Positions 7,385 through 15,438 of a stretch of 64,000 bases of DNA are shown here, piece by piece. The position numbers and the translations under genes are program-made. The stretch is from Pseudomonas sp. Root562 (GTDB lineage Bacteria > Pseudomonadota > Gammaproteobacteria > Pseudomonadales > Pseudomonadaceae): NCBI RefSeq assembly GCF_001427125.1, contig NZ_LMGK01000023.1, positions 220 to 64,219 on the forward strand, read 5' to 3'. The notes under the pieces are model-generated. The model was given only the letters and a program-made list of their open reading frames with translations. It did not search any database and was not told the DNA's origin. Position 1 is the stretch's first letter. Every line of letters starts with the position of its first letter.

Positions 7385-8118
7385 TACGACGTAACCTTGG
7401 CTTTCTGACGGGCCAGTGCCGCACCCGAGGAATCACCCTGTTTCTCGCGAGCCTGAGCGATCAGCTCCCAGAGGCTGGCTTGAAGAGCCGGACGGCCATT
7501 GGCGAAGGTCAGGCCACGACGGGCGAATTGCTCGGCTTGCGCGGCATCACCTTGGGCCATGCGCACTTGCGCCAGTCGATAAAGCACTTGAGGCTCACGC
7601 GGGGCTACTCGTTGGGCGCGCTCCAGGCTCGAGGACGCACCGTTCAGGTCGCCGCCAGCCTGTTGTTGCTGAGCAGTGGTCAGCAGCGCAAGGACCGGGC
7701 CGTCCAATTGCTCGTCGGCGGACAGGCCACCGGAACTCGCCGACGGAATTCCGCTCGGCGTCGACGGCATGCTGTAGCTGCCCTGATTGACCGGCGCAGA
7801 TTGAACCGGCGATGTATCAATCGGCCCTGGCGTGATCGGCCCAGGAGTAATCGGTGTGGTGCTGATCGGTGTCGACGTCGTTGCGCCCCCGCCCGGGATC
7901 ATCACAACCACACCGGTATCGCCTTGTGGAATCGCCTGTGTTTGCGATTGCACGGGACGCTTCACCGTCGTCTGGCGATAACCACCGTTCGCGGAAACGC
8001 GCTCGCTGTTGGAAACCGCGGTACCGGAATCCACAACCGGAATCGAACCACGCTGCACTGAAGAACAACCGCTGAGCAAAGCCACGGCGGTAACCGCTGG
8101 AATCAACCACTTGTTCAC
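7384..8118 (-). CDS. TPR-containing lipoprotein downstream of mrcB
   Basis: A 244-residue predicted lipoprotein. The GTG start at 8118 is preceded by AGAGGG. The N-terminal signal ends in a lipobox, LLSGC, with Cys18 as the lipidation site. Residues about 30-135 are low-complexity, rich in Pro, Thr, Ser and Gly (a flexible linker). Residues about 145-240 contain tetratricopeptide-like helical repeats with the pattern VLYRLAQVRMAQGDAAQAEQ. It is 16 bp after mrcB, so it may serve PBP1b as an outer-membrane partner, but it is not the canonical LpoB and this is only context. Function unproven. Confidence 0.85.
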   Translation of the reverse strand: MNKWLIPAVTAVALLSGCSSVQRGSIPVVDSGTAVSNSERVSANGGYRQTTVKRPVQSQTQAIPQGDTGVVVMIPGGGATTSTPISTTPITPGPITPGPIDTSPVQSAPVNQGSYSMPSTPSGIPSASSGGLSADEQLDGPVLALLTTAQQQQAGGDLNGASSSLERAQRVAPREPQVLYRLAQVRMAQGDAAQAEQFARRGLTFANGRPALQASLWELIAQAREKQGDSSGAALARQKAKVTS

Positions 8119-8134
8119 TTGAAACCCTCTTTGC

Positions 8135-10453
8135 TTAATTCATCCAGCCCTTGACCCAATCCATCACCGTCTCTGCAGGGTTTTCACCCCCACAAGCGGC
8201 ACCGGGAGGCGGTTCGCTGCCGCGAATATACGGCATCTGCACGGCACCTGGGCAACCGGCATCGGAGCCTTGTCCGGTTCGCGAATCAACCCAGGCCTGA
8301 ACGATATTGTCCGGCTGCGGCATGTCCAGGGGAAGTGGGTCTGCCTTACGCATGAAGCTGGTCCAGACCTGCAATGCGCCAGTAGCGCCGGTGAATGGCG
8401 TCTTGCCATTGTCATCGCGCCCCAACCAGACCACCGCCAGCAAGTCCTGACTGAAGCCAGCGAACCAACTGTCTCGGGAGTCGTTACTGGTCCCCGTCTT
8501 GCCCGCCAGGGTCAAGGTTTTCGGTAACACGTTGTAAACCGAACTGCCGGTGCCTTCCCGCATGACCCGCTGCATGGCGCTCTGGATCAGATAAATCGAA
8601 GCCGGGTCGAAACGCTGTTGAATCTGGAAAGGGTAACGCTTGAGCGGCTCCCCCTCCGCCGTCAGCACGCTGCGAATCCCGCGCATCGGCGTATTGAAGC
8701 CACCGTTGGCGAGTGTCTGATACATGGTCGCGACTTCAATCGGCGTCATGCCGCCAGCGCCCAGCAACATCGAAGGGAAGGCCGGAAATTCGCGGCTTAC
8801 GCCCAGACGCCCCAAAGTCTTGAGGACATTGGGCACACCCACCGCCAGACCGAGACGCGCAGTCGACAGATTGTAGGAATGCGCCAGACCTTGATAAAGG
8901 AAGACCGTGCCGTGAGAACGACGATCATAGTTTTGCGGCTTCCAGACCTGGCCATCCGCCCCTTTGACCGAAAAGTATTCGTCCGACAACCAACTGGTCA
9001 ATGTGTACTGGCTGGGTTTCTCAAGCGCGGTCAGATACACCGCTGGCTTGATCAACGAGCCGATAGGTCGCACAGCATCCAGTGCCCGGTTGAAACCGGC
9101 AAAACTGGCCTGGCGACTGCCAATCATGGCCTGGACCTCACCGGTTTCCGGATTGGTCACGACCATGGCCGCCTCGACGTCGTCAGATCCTTTGCGCCCG
9201 GAAAGACGCTTGAAGGTGTCGTTGACCGACGCTTCGGCCTTCATCTGCAGGATCGGGTCAAAACTGGTGAAGATGCGCAGGCCTTCTTCGGTCAAGTCTT
9301 CGTCGCGATAGTCTTCACGCAGTTGACGCTTGACCAGATCAAGGAAGCCAGGGAACGAGCTGTCCGCCAGCTTGCCTCGCGTTGTCACGCCCAACGGCAT
9401 TTTTTTCGCGGCGGCGACTTGCTCGGCACTGGCAACACCTTGTTGTTCAAGCACGTCCAGCACCAGATTGCGCCGCTCGAGTGCCCGCTCAGGATTGCGA
9501 CGCGGGTTGTAATAGGAAGGCCCCTTGACCATGCCTACCAGCATCGCGACTTGATGCAGCTTCAGTTCGGACAATGGCTGCCCGAAGAAAAACTGGCTGG
9601 CCAGACCGAAACCGTGCACAGCGCGCTGACCGTCTTGACCGACGAACACTTCATTGAGGTAGGCCTCAAGAATTTCCCGTTTGTCGTAATGCAACTCGAG
9701 CAACATCGCCATCATGGCTTCGGTGAGTTTACGACTCAGGCTGCGTTCGCTGGTCAGGTAGAAATTCTTGACCAGTTGTTGCGTGAGCGTACTGCCGCCC
9801 TGAGTCATCTTGCCGCCAGAAGTGTTGACGTAGACAGCTCGCGCAATCGACTTGGGCGACACGCCCCAATGGCTATAGAAATCCCGATCTTCCACCGCGA
9901 CCAGGGTTTCCAGCAAATAGGGCGGGACTTGATCGATTTTGATCAGAATGCGGTCTTCGAGGTTCTTCGGATAAATCCCGCCGATCAGCAGCGGCTCCAG
10001 GCGCACTACCGAAAGCTTCGAACCGTTCGTCGCCGAGAGTTCGGCCACATAGTCGCCGGAGAAACGCACACGCACCGGCTGCGCCTGTTCCATGCCTTCA
10101 TAAAACTGGAAACCACGGGTATTCAAATCAACAGTATTACCGTTGACCGCCGCAGCGCCGGGGCCATTGCTCACACTTTCACGGCGATAGCCCAAAGCAT
10201 CGAGCTCGGTAAGAAAGTCGTCGCGACTCAGCTTTTGTCCGACGAACAGCTCGAGCGGGCGCGCGTATACCTTCGCCGGAATGGTCCAGCGCTTGCCGGA
10301 AAACTTCTCCTGCACGACGGCATCGAGGTAAACCGCGAATCCGGCCAGCACTACCAGGCCGACCAGACTGAGTTTAAGGGCCCAGCCCAGCCAAGGCCGC
10401 AAGCCTCGGGAAGGTGGTTTTTTAGGGGTACGGGGGGATCGGGTACGAGTCAT
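8135..10453 (-). CDS. mrcB: Penicillin-binding protein 1B, bifunctional transglycosylase/transpeptidase
   Basis: A 772-residue class A PBP that polymerises and cross-links peptidoglycan. Order of domains: a cytoplasmic basic tail, one membrane helix (about residues 27-47), the UB2H-like region, a family 51 glycosyltransferase domain with the catalytic glutamate in VAVEDRDFYSHWGVS (about residue 190), and a transpeptidase domain with the SxxK serine in RPIGSLIKP (about residue 456), SxN as SYN (HSYNLSTARLG) and KTGTS (LAGKTGTSNDSRDSW). First gene of a minus-strand unit with the TPR lipoprotein and yqcC. The TATAAT found just ahead of the ATG suggests a very short leader. Confidence 0.97.
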   Translation of the reverse strand: MTRTRSPRTPKKPPSRGLRPWLGWALKLSLVGLVVLAGFAVYLDAVVQEKFSGKRWTIPAKVYARPLELFVGQKLSRDDFLTELDALGYRRESVSNGPGAAAVNGNTVDLNTRGFQFYEGMEQAQPVRVRFSGDYVAELSATNGSKLSVVRLEPLLIGGIYPKNLEDRILIKIDQVPPYLLETLVAVEDRDFYSHWGVSPKSIARAVYVNTSGGKMTQGGSTLTQQLVKNFYLTSERSLSRKLTEAMMAMLLELHYDKREILEAYLNEVFVGQDGQRAVHGFGLASQFFFGQPLSELKLHQVAMLVGMVKGPSYYNPRRNPERALERRNLVLDVLEQQGVASAEQVAAAKKMPLGVTTRGKLADSSFPGFLDLVKRQLREDYRDEDLTEEGLRIFTSFDPILQMKAEASVNDTFKRLSGRKGSDDVEAAMVVTNPETGEVQAMIGSRQASFAGFNRALDAVRPIGSLIKPAVYLTALEKPSQYTLTSWLSDEYFSVKGADGQVWKPQNYDRRSHGTVFLYQGLAHSYNLSTARLGLAVGVPNVLKTLGRLGVSREFPAFPSMLLGAGGMTPIEVATMYQTLANGGFNTPMRGIRSVLTAEGEPLKRYPFQIQQRFDPASIYLIQSAMQRVMREGTGSSVYNVLPKTLTLAGKTGTSNDSRDSWFAGFSQDLLAVVWLGRDDNGKTPFTGATGALQVWTSFMRKADPLPLDMPQPDNIVQAWVDSRTGQGSDAGCPGAVQMPYIRGSEPPPGAACGGENPAETVMDWVKGWMN

Positions 10454-10461
10454 GGCGGCGG

Positions 10462-10467
10462 ATTATA
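10462..10467 (-). promoter_or_regulatory. Candidate -10 box directly upstream of mrcB
   Basis: A perfect TATAAT on the minus strand ends 8 bp before the mrcB ATG. Transcription starting about 7 nt downstream would give a leaderless or nearly leaderless mRNA. No Shine-Dalgarno is visible before the ATG, which fits. The -35 is weak (TGTTGG-like at a 17-nt spacing). Confidence 0.4.
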
Positions 10468-10569
10468 CGCACTTTATTCGTCCCCAACAGGAGCCCTCCG
10501 AGTTTGCGTTAGGCTGGCTAGCCGCCATAATAGCGACCTGAAATTTTTCCAGACTCTGAAGGATCGCCT

Positions 10570-12126
10570 GTGAGCCAGTCCCTGATCGCCGCCCTGCAAA
10601 ACCCGGCCCTCTACCCGCACTCCGTAGACGGGTTCCAGCTCATCGAAACCCACATTTCCTGGGTACTGCTGACTGGCGACTTTGCATATAAAGTGAAGAA
10701 ACCGATGAATTTCGGTTTCCTCGACTTCACGACCCTCGAAGCCCGCAAGCATTTCTGTGGCGAAGAGCTGCGCTTGAACCAGCGCCTGACTGACGATCTT
10801 TATCTTGAAGTATTGCCGATTACCGGCAGTGCCGAAGCACCTCAATTGGGCGGGGATGGCCCGGCCATCGAATACGTGCTGAAAATGCGCCAGTTCCCCC
10901 AGACCGGCTTGCTCAGCACCCTGCAAGCCAACGGCGAACTGACTACCGCACACATCGATGAGATGGCAGCCCAGATTGCTCGCTTCCACCTCAACGCACC
11001 GAAAGTCCCGGCGGAACATGAAGCCGGCACCCCCGACAGCGTGATGGCCCCCGTGCGCCAGAACTTCGAACAAATCCTGCCGTTCATCAGCGACAAGGCT
11101 GACCTTCAACAACTCGACGCCCTGCAAGCCTGGGCCGAAAGCAGCTTCGAACGCCTCAAGCCACTGCTCGTGCAACGCAAGGCAGATGGCTTCATCCGCG
11201 AATGCCATGGTGACATCCATTTGGGTAACGCCACGGTGATCGACGGCAAGGTCGTGATCTTCGACTGCATCGAGTTCAACGAGCCCTTCCGCTTCACCGA
11301 TGTTTACGCCGACAGCGCTTTCCTGGCGATGGACCTGGAAGACCGCGGCCTTAAATGCCTGGCACGGCGTTTCATCAGCCAGTACCTGGAACTGACTGGC
11401 GATTATCAGGGCCTGGAACTGCTGAACTTCTATAAAGCCTACCGTGCGCTGGTGCGCGCCAAGGTCGCACTGTTCAGCATGCCGGCCGATGCCACGCCGG
11501 TGCAACGTGCCACCAGCCTGCGCCAGTACCGCAATTACGCCAACCTGGCGGAAAGCTACAGCACCATTCCTTCCCGTTTCATGGCCATCACCCACGGCGT
11601 CTCCGCAGTAGGCAAAAGCCATGTGGCCATGCGTTTGGTGGAAGCACTGGGCGCCATTCGCCTGCGCTCCGACGTAGAACGCAAACGCCTGTTTGGTGAA
11701 CAGACGATGGCGAACGATCTGCAGGCAGGCATCTACAGTAGCGAAGCCAGTACCGCCACGTACCAGCGCCTGCATGAAATTGCCGCGGTGATTCTGCACG
11801 CCGGTTTCCCGGTGGTGGTTGATGCGACCTACCTAAAGCACGATCAACGTGACAGTGCAGCAAAGGTGGCAGAAGCGACTGGCGCACCGTTCCTGATTCT
11901 GGATTGCAATGCCCCTCAAGCTGTCATCGAAAGCTGGCTGCAACAACGTCAGGCCGAGAAATCGGATCCATCCGACGCGACATTGGCCGTTATCGAGGCT
12001 CAACAAGCCAGTCGCGAAGCCCTCACGCCAGCGGAAATTCTCTGCAGCAAACGCGTCCAGACCAATGAAAGCGGGACGCTTGACACCGTGGTAGAGCAGA
12101 TTCGCCAACGCCTTCCGGGGCTGTAA
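10570..12126 (+). CDS. Fused aminoglycoside-phosphotransferase-like kinase / P-loop ATPase
   Basis: A 518-residue two-domain protein. The N-terminal part (to about residue 320) is an APH/choline-kinase fold with the catalytic Brenner motif CHGDIHLGNATVIDG and the following metal-binding segment FDCIEFNEPFRFTDVYADS. The C-terminal part (from about 335) is a zeta-toxin/Gsp-like P-loop kinase with Walker A GVSAVGKS and a Walker-B-like VVVDATYL. Substrate unknown; resistance should not be assumed, since this fusion is a conserved core protein in many Proteobacteria. GTG start with GAAGGA at suitable distance. Divergent from mrcB. Confidence 0.85.
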   Translation: MSQSLIAALQNPALYPHSVDGFQLIETHISWVLLTGDFAYKVKKPMNFGFLDFTTLEARKHFCGEELRLNQRLTDDLYLEVLPITGSAEAPQLGGDGPAIEYVLKMRQFPQTGLLSTLQANGELTTAHIDEMAAQIARFHLNAPKVPAEHEAGTPDSVMAPVRQNFEQILPFISDKADLQQLDALQAWAESSFERLKPLLVQRKADGFIRECHGDIHLGNATVIDGKVVIFDCIEFNEPFRFTDVYADSAFLAMDLEDRGLKCLARRFISQYLELTGDYQGLELLNFYKAYRALVRAKVALFSMPADATPVQRATSLRQYRNYANLAESYSTIPSRFMAITHGVSAVGKSHVAMRLVEALGAIRLRSDVERKRLFGEQTMANDLQAGIYSSEASTATYQRLHEIAAVILHAGFPVVVDATYLKHDQRDSAAKVAEATGAPFLILDCNAPQAVIESWLQQRQAEKSDPSDATLAVIEAQQASREALTPAEILCSKRVQTNESGTLDTVVEQIRQRLPGL

Positions 12127-12216
12127 AAAGTATTTCGGTCGTGAAGCCCTCTGCGGCTTCACGGCTGTCAAATAGTGGCACTATACTGGCGTCATAAAAC
12201 CAACAGGTGATGCGAC

Positions 12217-12561
12217 ATGAGCCAGCCGAAACTTCTCGACACCCCGCTGTATGCCTTGCTGCACAAGGACGACATCACAGGATTCAATAACGAACGACCA
12301 AAGGAAGGACCGATCGACATGGTCGGAGGTGATTTCCGAGGCCTGGACCTGCGCGAACTCAATGCTGATGGTATCGACTTCACCGATGCCTATTTTCGAT
12401 CCGCCGATTTGCGTGGCATCGATTTTCGCAAGGCTTCGCTTGAAGGCGCGAGCCTGGCCCATGCACAGATTTCCGGCGCCTACTTTCCAGCGGAACTCAG
12501 CGCTGACGAAATTCTGATGTCGATGAACTTCGGTACCCGATTGCGTTATCGCACACGCTGA
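12217..12561 (+). CDS. Pentapeptide repeat protein
   Basis: A 114-residue cytoplasmic protein. Residues about 38-92 follow the A(D/N)Lxx pentapeptide pattern (GGDFRGLDLRELNADGIDF, SADLRGIDFRKASLEGASL), which folds as a right-handed quadrilateral beta-helix. The N-terminal 35 residues are not repetitive. Some pentapeptide proteins mimic DNA and protect gyrase, but this one is short and no target can be named. It stands alone between the kinase gene and a hairpin at 12581. Confidence 0.85.
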   Translation: MSQPKLLDTPLYALLHKDDITGFNNERPKEGPIDMVGGDFRGLDLRELNADGIDFTDAYFRSADLRGIDFRKASLEGASLAHAQISGAYFPAELSADEILMSMNFGTRLRYRTR

Positions 12562-12580
12562 ATCCCGTGCGTAAATTGAC

Positions 12581-12611
12581 AAGTCCAGCGCCCCCGCCTT
12601 GCGCTGGACTT
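12581..12611 (+). terminator. Probable terminator hairpin after the pentapeptide gene
   Basis: AAGTCCAGCGC and GCGCTGGACTT form an 11-bp perfect stem with a 9-nt loop, 20 bp after the stop codon. The following sequence is only weakly T-rich. The rest of 12612-12793 shows no gene or clear motif. Confidence 0.45.
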
Positions 12612-12805
12612 CAGGTGTATTTCCTCTGATTTCCAGCTGTTCCCCGCTGCTTCCTGCCCGTTTCGCGGATTTTATCCGCGTGCTTTTTCAACGACGCTTA
12701 GAAGCTTTTGCGTCGAAAACGACCAAACGATAACGCTTTTCCTGCTGATGGCTACACTCCTCAGAAGCTTGCCCACGCACCATTCGGCCATCGCAAGGAG
12801 GCTTG

Positions 12806-13078
12806 ATGAATGATGAACTGCAACACCTGAAAAATCTTGGCAAGACGTCGGCGCAGTGGCTGCATGCCGTGGGCATCCACAGTGCCTCTGACTTGCGTCG
12901 CCTCGGGGCGGTGGATGCTTATCGGGCCGTGCGCACGCGCGGCTTCAGGGCTTCCAAGGTGTTGTTGTATGCAATAGAAGGCGCCCTGATGGATGTGCAC
13001 TGGAATGACATTCCTGCCGAACGCAAAGAAGCCCTGAACAAACAATTGGAGGCTATTTCTTCACGCCACAAGAGCTGA
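12806..13078 (+). CDS. TfoX/Sxy C-terminal domain protein
   Basis: A 90-residue protein consisting of just the TfoX C-terminal domain (helix-hairpin-helix-like: LKNLGKTSAQWLHAVGI, SDLRRLGAVDAYRAVR). In Haemophilus and E. coli, full-length TfoX/Sxy co-activates competence genes with CRP; stand-alone C-terminal-domain proteins are common in Pseudomonas and have no assigned role. The ATG at 12806 is preceded by AAGGAGG at ideal spacing; a TTG just before it is in frame but less likely. It precedes the prrF gene. Confidence 0.85.
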   Translation: MNDELQHLKNLGKTSAQWLHAVGIHSASDLRRLGAVDAYRAVRTRGFRASKVLLYAIEGALMDVHWNDIPAERKEALNKQLEAISSRHKS

Positions 13079-13209
13079 ATGACGGCTGTCGCTTCCCTTG
13101 GAATCAAGCCAATGAAAAATTAACTCATCAAAACGATCGACCAAAGCCCGCTATTTCAATGACTTACATCGAAAGCTCATCAACAGGCTGGAAAACGGGT
13201 AATCAGATG

Positions 13210-13241
13210 TTGACTCGCTAATGAGAATCGCTATGATTATC
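13210..13241 (+). promoter_or_regulatory. prrF promoter with overlapping Fur box
   Basis: A strong sigma-70 promoter: TTGACT (13210-13215), 16-nt spacer, TATGAT (13232-13237). The spacer and -10 are overlapped by GCTAATGAGAATCGCTATG (13218-13236), which matches the 19-bp Fur consensus GATAATGATAATCATTATC at 14 positions. Fur-Fe bound here would block RNA polymerase, giving induction under iron starvation, as known for prrF. Confidence 0.85.
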
Positions 13242-13243
13242 AC

Positions 13244-13357
13244 AACTGGTCGCGAGACTGGTCGATTTTCTGAATAGCCCTTGGTTCGGACTCTCAGATT
13301 ATCTCCTCATCAGGCTAATCACGGTTATTTGACCCGGCTCTTGCCGGGTCTTTTTTT
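13244..13357 (+). ncRNA. prrF: PrrF iron-responsive small RNA
   Basis: A roughly 114-nt RNA. The 5' end AACTGGTCGCGAGA, the highly conserved core TCTCAGATTATCTCCTCATC with AGGCTAATCACGG after it, and the final GACCCGGC/GCCGGGTC hairpin with a T7 tract are the PrrF family hallmarks as I know them from P. aeruginosa PrrF1/PrrF2. With Hfq, PrrF base-pairs with mRNAs of iron-using enzymes (sodB, TCA enzymes, heme enzymes) and lowers their expression when iron is short. A single copy is present here, not the tandem pair of P. aeruginosa. Ends are inferred from promoter and terminator. Confidence 0.92.
13331..13357 (+). terminator. Rho-independent terminator of prrF
   Basis: GACCCGGC, 4-nt loop TCTT, GCCGGGTC, then TTTTTTT: a textbook intrinsic terminator, also the Hfq-binding 3' end of the sRNA. 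Confidence 0.95.
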
Positions 13358-13378
13358 GCCTTGGAAAAGTCACACGAC

Positions 13379-14251
13379 TTAATGAATGTCTGTTTCGGGA
13401 TAGAACTCGTCGGCGAGCTTTTTCAGGACCTCAGGTAAACGTGGCCCCAATCCACCTACGAGCAAGGTTGGATCGAGCTCGATGACCCGCCCATCCCTGG
13501 CGGCACGAGTGGATGCCAGAATCGGGTTTTCCTTGAACAACGCGGCCCGCGCCGCATTGCCACTCAATGCCCTGTCGGCAAACACCAGGACATCGGGATC
13601 CAGACTCACCAGCGACTCGCTGGAAAAAGGTTTGTATCCGGTATGGGTCGCCAGATTGTGGCCGCCGGCCCGTTGCAGCAGCCAATCGGCAGCGGTGTCC
13701 TTGCCGGCAATCAGCGGTTTGCCACCTGCATGACCGAGCAACATCAGAACACCGGGCGATGGTTTCGTCAGCTGTGCACGGGTCACCCGGACTTTCTGTT
13801 GCTCAAGGGCCTGTTGATAAGTGGCCAGCAATTGACTAGCCCGGTCTTCCGCGCCGAGTAACTTGCCCAAACGCTGGAGGTTATTCTGCAGCGTGGAGAG
13901 GTCCGGTTGCGCCGAGAATAATTCGACCTGCACACCCGCACTGCGTACCTGCGACAGCACCGGCGGCGGCCCCATTTCCTCTGTGCCGACCAATATCTGC
14001 GGGCGCAAACTCAAGATGCCCTCCGCCGAAAGCTGGCGTTGATAGCCGATACTGGGCAGTGCCTTGAGGGTTTCAGGATGTTGACTGGTGGTATCGACCC
14101 CCACCAATTTCGCCTCGCCACCCAATGCAATCACCCACTCGGACAGCGCTCCCCCCGCACTCACCCAGCGTTGCGGTAACTCGCCGGCAGTCGCGTGATA
14201 GCAAACGAAGAATCCGACGCAGAGTGCAGCAACACGGGTAGTCAGACGCAT
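13379..14251 (-). CDS. Heme ABC-transporter periplasmic binding protein (PhuT/HmuT-like)
   Basis: A 290-residue periplasmic protein of the class III (TroA-like) binding-protein family, with signal peptide VAALCVGFFVCYHATAG. Features of heme/siderophore binding proteins are visible: RWVSAGGALSEWVIALGGEAKLVGVDTTS at the N-terminal lobe, a long linking helix around LLGAEDRASQLLATYQQALE, and SLVSLDPDVLVFAD in the C-terminal lobe. The ATG at 14251 has AAGGAAG in front; longer in-frame starts lack one. The permease, ATPase, cytoplasmic heme protein and receptor genes of the phu locus of P. aeruginosa are absent around it. A Fur box lies upstream (14342-14360). Confidence 0.85.
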   Translation of the reverse strand: MRLTTRVAALCVGFFVCYHATAGELPQRWVSAGGALSEWVIALGGEAKLVGVDTTSQHPETLKALPSIGYQRQLSAEGILSLRPQILVGTEEMGPPPVLSQVRSAGVQVELFSAQPDLSTLQNNLQRLGKLLGAEDRASQLLATYQQALEQQKVRVTRAQLTKPSPGVLMLLGHAGGKPLIAGKDTAADWLLQRAGGHNLATHTGYKPFSSESLVSLDPDVLVFADRALSGNAARAALFKENPILASTRAARDGRVIELDPTLLVGGLGPRLPEVLKKLADEFYPETDIH

Positions 14252-14341
14252 GAAGAGCTTCCTTTTAGGGTTTCCCGGGCACTGAATCGACAAGCCAAGT
14301 ATCCTGCGCATCTGGCAGCCGCTAGGCCGGCTAGTCAGTCA

Positions 14342-14360
14342 TTTGATAATCACTCGCATT
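14342..14360 (-). promoter_or_regulatory. Candidate Fur box upstream of the phuT-like gene
   Basis: On the minus strand AATGCGAGTGATTATCAAA matches the Pseudomonas Fur-box form AATGATAATGATTATCATT at 14 of 19 positions. It is 91 bp before the start of the heme-binding protein gene and about 50 bp before the divergent Rieske gene, so it could control either. Confidence 0.55.
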
Positions 14361-14410
14361 TTTACGTCAAGATACACATCCGATCACCATTGCGGGACCT
14401 GAGGACCAAC

Positions 14411-14728
14411 ATGAAACTTCTGTGTGCCGGCGTTGAGCTGGCCGATGCCAGTAGCCGCGGCTTCGAGATCGATGGCCAGAAACTCTTTGCCGTGCGCCGG
14501 GGCGGCCAGGTTTATGTGTACATCAATCGCTGCCCGCACCGGGGCGTGGGCCTGGAGTGGACGCCTGACCAGTTTCTCGACCCCAGCAACAGCTTGATCC
14601 AGTGCGCCACCCACGGCGCGCTGTTCTTGATCGAGGATGGCGAATGTGTGTCCGGCCCTTGCGCGGGCCAATCGCTGACCCGCGTTACCTGCCGTGAGGA
14701 TAGCCAAGGGATCTGGGTCAGCCTTTAA
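14411..14728 (+). CDS. Rieske [2Fe-2S] protein, ferredoxin-like
   Basis: A 105-residue soluble Rieske protein of the biphenyl-dioxygenase-ferredoxin / NirD type. The cluster ligands are in CPHRG (about residues 41-45) and CATHGALF (about 63-70), giving the expected Cys-His...Cys-His set. No signal peptide or membrane anchor. The electron partner is not encoded nearby. GAGGA precedes the ATG at 14411. Its last four bases overlap the 3' end of the convergent sfsA gene. Confidence 0.9.
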   Translation: MKLLCAGVELADASSRGFEIDGQKLFAVRRGGQVYVYINRCPHRGVGLEWTPDQFLDPSNSLIQCATHGALFLIEDGECVSGPCAGQSLTRVTCREDSQGIWVSL

Positions 14729-15438
14729 TCGCCCAACAGCACCTCCAGCCGTCGATCCACCACCATTTCTTCATGGGTCAGGCTCACGCCATAAGCCAGG
14801 ACTTCAACACCACAAGCCACAGCCTCACGTAACGCCGTCGCGTAGACCGGGTCGATTTCTTGTGCCGGGCGCACGGCGTCGATCCCGGTCAGGTTGACAC
14901 AATACAGTTGCACCGCACGAATCCCGTCTCGAGCCAAGTGGGCAAGCTCCCGAAGGTGTTTGGCCCCACGCTGGGTCACGGCATCAGGGAACGCGGCAAT
15001 GGCGATGCCGCCGAAACCCAGGGTGACGCTTTTCACCTCTACATAGGCCGGCCCTTCGGGGTAGTCGAGACGGAAATCGATCCGGCTCTTTTCCTGACCA
15101 TAGGCCACTTCGCGCTTGAGCTCGGTAAAACCGTTCAGTTCCGTGATGACACCCGCCCGCAGCGCTTCTTCGATCAAGCCATTGGCCCGACCGGTATTCA
15201 CGCAAAAATGCCTCCCATGTGGCGTCTCACCAATTTCCCAGGTACCTGGCAATTTGCGTTTGGGGTCATTGGAGCGGCTGAACCAGACTTGCCCGCCTTC
15301 GACCTGACAATTGAGCATCGAGCCGGTGTTTGGGCAATGAATAGTCAGCAACTCGCCGCTAACGGTCTCGATATCGGCAAGAAAACGCTTGTAACGACGT
15401 ATCAGCCGACCTTCTTCGAGAGGAGGATGAAAGCGCAT
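14725..15438 (-). CDS. sfsA: SfsA, DNA/RNA-binding nuclease family protein
   Basis: This 237-residue protein belongs to the SfsA family, first noted in E. coli for stimulating maltose genes and later assigned nuclease activity. It has an N-terminal OB-like domain (RRYKRFLADIETVSG) and a C-terminal restriction-endonuclease-like domain with acidic and lysine residues: KSRIDFRLD and AYVEVKSVTLG. The ATG at 15438 overlaps the aminotransferase stop (TGATG); a TTG four codons earlier is less likely. Translationally coupled to the upstream aminotransferase. Confidence 0.94.
   Translation of the reverse strand: MRFHPPLEEGRLIRRYKRFLADIETVSGELLTIHCPNTGSMLNCQVEGGQVWFSRSNDPKRKLPGTWEIGETPHGRHFCVNTGRANGLIEEALRAGVITELNGFTELKREVAYGQEKSRIDFRLDYPEGPAYVEVKSVTLGFGGIAIAAFPDAVTQRGAKHLRELAHLARDGIRAVQLYCVNLTGIDAVRPAQEIDPVYATALREAVACGVEVLAYGVSLTHEEMVVDRRLEVLLGD

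Noticed and set aside
8618..10573. 651-codon open frame opposite mrcB
   Set aside because: Antisense shadow; PBP1b motifs are intact on the minus strand.
10570..12126. Aminoglycoside resistance gene
   Set aside because: Only the kinase fold is shared; the fusion with a P-loop ATPase is a conserved core protein, so resistance should not be claimed.
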